Shown piece by piece: positions 5,219-5,767 of a DNA stretch of 5,767 nucleotides. The notes beneath the pieces are model-generated. The model was not told the origin of the DNA and did not search any database. It saw nothing but the letters and a program-made list of their open reading frames with translations. Position numbers and translations under genes: made by a program. This DNA is from an uncultured Alphaproteobacteria bacterium (lineage in GTDB: Bacteria > Pseudomonadota > Alphaproteobacteria > Caulobacterales > Parvularculaceae): positions 1-5,767 of the forward strand of contig CALKYG010000445.1 of assembly GCA_938003575.1 (NCBI GenBank), read 5' to 3'. Positions within the stretch are counted from its first letter, which is position 1. Every line of letters starts with the position of its first letter.

Positions 5219-5674
5219 ATGCTTTCCCGTCACATAGCCGCATCCCTTATCGCGAGCACGCTCTTCCTCACCGCCCCGGCTAGCGCCGCCGCACCGGAAG
5301 TTTTCACAGGCCGCTTCTCCGACCTCGCGGTCGGCGGATATGATCCGGTCGCGTATTTTGTGGGCGGTGCGCCGACAAAAGGCTCGAAAGATTTTGCGTT
5401 CGATTACAACGGCGCGGTCTGGCGCTTTTCGAGCGCCGAGAATCTCGAGAAGTTCAAGGCGAACCCGACGGCCTACGCCCCTCAGTATGGAGGTTACTGC
5501 GCCTGGGCGGTCGCACAGGGATACACAGCGCCTGGCAATCCGCAGAACTGGGCTGTCCGTAACGGAAAGCTCTACCTCAACTACAATGACAAGGTCCAAT
5601 CAGACTGGCTGAAAGATCCAGATGGATTCATCGCCAAGGCGAACGCTAACTGGCCGTCGGTCCTCGACAGATAA
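5219..5674 (+). CDS. secreted YHS-domain protein, 151 aa
   Basis: Exported small protein of the YHS family, whose members are linked to metal handling or redox partners but lack a fixed reaction. Residues 1-23 are a signal peptide (MLSRH, hydrophobic core, APASA) with likely cleavage after A23. The mature part opens with the usual GYDPVAYFVGG (40-50), followed by a beta-rich segment FDYNGAVWRFSSAENLEKF (61-79), then YAPQYGGYCAWAVAQGY (86-102) with the single C94, and ends with KLYLNYNDKVQSDW and NANWP. Length and order are normal for the alphaproteobacterial secreted form. The ATG at 5219 is chosen over an upstream TTG at 5135, because AAAGGA (5205-5210) lies 8 bases before it and the longer form would bury the signal peptide. 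The gene is divergent from DUF885, with a CRP-type site upstream and a terminator after it, so it is probably transcribed alone. Confidence 0.93.
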   Translation: MLSRHIAASLIASTLFLTAPASAAAPEVFTGRFSDLAVGGYDPVAYFVGGAPTKGSKDFAFDYNGAVWRFSSAENLEKFKANPTAYAPQYGGYCAWAVAQGYTAPGNPQNWAVRNGKLYLNYNDKVQSDWLKDPDGFIAKANANWPSVLDR

Positions 5675-5723
5675 CCGACAGCGGCTGGCTGGTATTCGGC
5701 CGATTGTCCAAAATGGCGGCGCG

Positions 5724-5752
5724 TTGCCGGCAGTCGGCGAATTTTAGTTTTT
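5724..5752 (+). terminator. probable intrinsic terminator of the YHS gene
   Basis: TTGCCG (5724-5729) pairs with CGGCGA (5735-5740), including one G-T pair, around the loop GCAGT. A T-rich tract ATTTTAGTTTTT (5741-5752) follows at once. It lies 49 bases past the stop codon. The stem is short, so efficiency is uncertain, but the position and T-tract fit. No gene is seen in 5675-5767. Confidence 0.5.
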
Positions 5753-5767
5753 GTACGGATCGTTACG

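Noticed and set aside
5090..5599. 169-codon minus-strand ORF
   Set aside because: It runs opposite the YHS gene, whose protein is clearly recognisable, and has no ribosome site or domain.

Overview
The window looks like chromosomal DNA from a GC-rich alphaproteobacterium. The signs are a coding style rich in G/C third positions, long spurious antisense ORFs opposite real genes, closely packed ATGA/TAATG gene junctions, and protein families common in that class (secreted YHS protein, secreted DUF885 protein, ferric-reductase/Rieske fusion). Genus cannot be named from the sequence. No mobile element, CRISPR array, tRNA or rRNA gene was seen.

Layout. Bases 1-102 may hold the last 33 codons of a rightward gene entering from the left. 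A short hairpin (100-121) then separates it from a leftward gene block. That block (135-2357, minus strand) has four genes whose junctions all overlap by 1 or 4 bases. In transcription order they are a 74-aa two-helix membrane protein, a 49-aa single-helix membrane protein, a six-helix haem b protein fused to a C-terminal Rieske [2Fe-2S] domain, and a 263-aa membrane-anchored protein with a cysteine-rich motif and no function I can name. Upstream of it, also on the minus strand, are a GNAT acetyltransferase (2453-2977) and a secreted DUF885 putative metallopeptidase (2974-4722, TTG start), overlapping each other by 4 bases. A gap of 95 bases separates the two pairs of transcripts, so it is open whether they are one operon.

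The 496-base divergent spacer (4723-5218) is unusually structured. It holds several strong inverted repeats between 4803 and 4995, a perfect CRP-type palindrome (TGTGA-N6-TCACA at 5079-5094) and a minus-strand terminator-like hairpin. It is followed by a rightward gene for a secreted YHS-domain protein (5219-5674), with a probable terminator after it.

How the genes work together. The four-gene block is best read as a membrane electron-transfer module: the Rieske domain and the haem b helices would pass electrons across the inner membrane, and the 263-aa protein with its conserved-looking Cys/His cluster could be the partner on the far side. This is inference; no substrate is visible. The block is the most interesting candidate for an undescribed system here.
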